Below are positions 63,301-64,000 of a DNA stretch of 64,000 bases, piece after piece. Position 1 is the stretch's first letter. Each line of letters begins with the position of its first letter. This stretch comes from Lineus longissimus (taxonomy: Eukaryota; Nemertea; Pilidiophora; Heteronemertea; Lineidae), in contig NC_088312.1 of assembly GCF_910592395.1 (NCBI RefSeq), forward strand, positions 1,300,001-1,364,000, in the 5' to 3' direction. The notes under the pieces are model-generated. The model was given only the letters and a program-made list of their open reading frames with translations, made no database searches and had not been told where the DNA came from. A program made the position numbers and the translations under genes.

Positions 63301-64000
63301 CGTTTGCCGTTCTGCTGTGTTCCTAACGTACTACACCAGTTTTAATGCGACAAAGGCGCGAGTTTGCCAAAATTGCCCCGCTGTCATTATCGTCGGTGCA
63401 ATTGTTGAGAGGCAGAAGCTGGCCTGATGCAGTATATAGGGCACCCGGGTCATGAAAACACAGTGTTTCCCTTATGGATCAATCATTAGGTTAATAGCAC
63501 TTAGCTAGGCCGAGTATACTATATGAGCGAATTTACATGTACATAGAATGATATGCATGGATCTAAGGACCAAAATTATTCAATGATGTGGGTTTTAGAA
63601 TTAACTGTACTTAATCAGTTCATTTTGAAACGGCCGAGGCATTCGGAGCACACATTAGCAAACGTACAATGTATATCATATCAAGAATCTTAGTGATATA
63701 AATCAAATTAACGAATAATTTCCAATAATATGTCTCAATTTTTTTTACTTTATTTTTTTGTTTTTACACCGAATATTCATACATGTAGTGCCTTATGAAG
63801 AAAGTGCAGTGTAATTTTTCAGCCTATTGCAGTAAAGACTAATATCCCACAGACTCACAGAAGGATCGTCCAAAGCGTCTTCCTTTCTCTGCCATATCTG
63901 ACTAAGCCTCAAGAGTCACCTGTCCAACGTGGGAAGTACACGATAAATCAAGACAGTCATTTAAAGCCCGCACAAAAGAGCGGAGCGTAAATGGCATCCC
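60301..64000. other. Upstream flank of POU3F, no further gene seen
   Basis: AT-rich, with no coding frame above 80 codons. It contains the candidate enhancer at 61130-61330, an octamer at 62660-62667, an RBPJ-type CGTGGGAA at 63928-63935 and five TACATGTA sites (61011, 62475, 62923, 63534, 63780). Confidence 0.55.
61130..61330. promoter_or_regulatory. Candidate enhancer about 1.1 kb upstream of POU3F
   Basis: It holds CCAATTGG, GCGATAAATAAA, TAATTA (61196-61201), CCAATTATG and TTAATAAGG in quick succession with no open frame. Its position just upstream of the gene and its homeodomain-site density make it the best candidate proximal enhancer in the window. Confidence 0.35.

Noticed and set aside
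1-64000. CRISPR arrays, operons, phage or bacterial defence systems
   Set aside because: None seen; gene density, splice-like signals and the homeobox gene all indicate an animal genome.

Overview
This window looks like a metazoan gene desert with one clear protein-coding gene near its right end. The gene is an intronless class III POU homeobox gene (POU3F, the Brn1/2/4 group) on the minus strand at 58829-60049. Everything points to a eukaryote: no operon-like packing, no other recognisable long open frame in 64 kb, foldback transposons, minisatellites, a tRNA-derived pseudogene and long AT-rich non-coding DNA. The POU protein is clearly orthologous to animal POU3F proteins. Its flanking protein regions differ from the vertebrate forms I know, and TACATGTA is markedly over-represented, so I infer an invertebrate bilaterian, probably marine. 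I cannot name the phylum from sequence alone.

Layout. 1-4860 is mostly unannotatable DNA, with a very CpG-dense patch at about 558-675 that carries overlapping open frames on both strands. Two diverged copies of one unnamed interspersed repeat lie in opposite orientations at 4861-5280 and 12420-12720. A decayed initiator-Met tRNA-like retropseudogene with an encoded CCA sits at 19200-19274. Possible isolated exons occur at 21640-21729, 24783-25126 and 27556-27756; none is assigned to a known gene. Between 23.4 and 30.8 kb there are three foldback or MITE-type elements and a perfect 11 x 13-bp minisatellite. A 37-bp minisatellite of about 12 copies lies at 46188-46631; because 37 is not a multiple of 3 it produces three long overlapping frames that are probably not genes. 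From 46.6 to 58.8 kb there is AT-rich DNA with a canonical G-quadruplex motif at 54385-54418.

Interpretation. A single-exon developmental transcription factor next to more than 58 kb of non-coding DNA is the usual arrangement for a gene with long-range enhancers. Several AT-rich stretches with clustered homeodomain palindromes and octamers are candidate enhancers, but only cross-species alignment could confirm them. I found no CRISPR, phage, operon or defence system, and no convincing new multi-gene system. The most notable non-gene signals are the minisatellites, the 219-bp foldback element with near-matching 8-bp target duplications, the unnamed two-copy repeat family, the CpG-dense patch and the TACATGTA enrichment.
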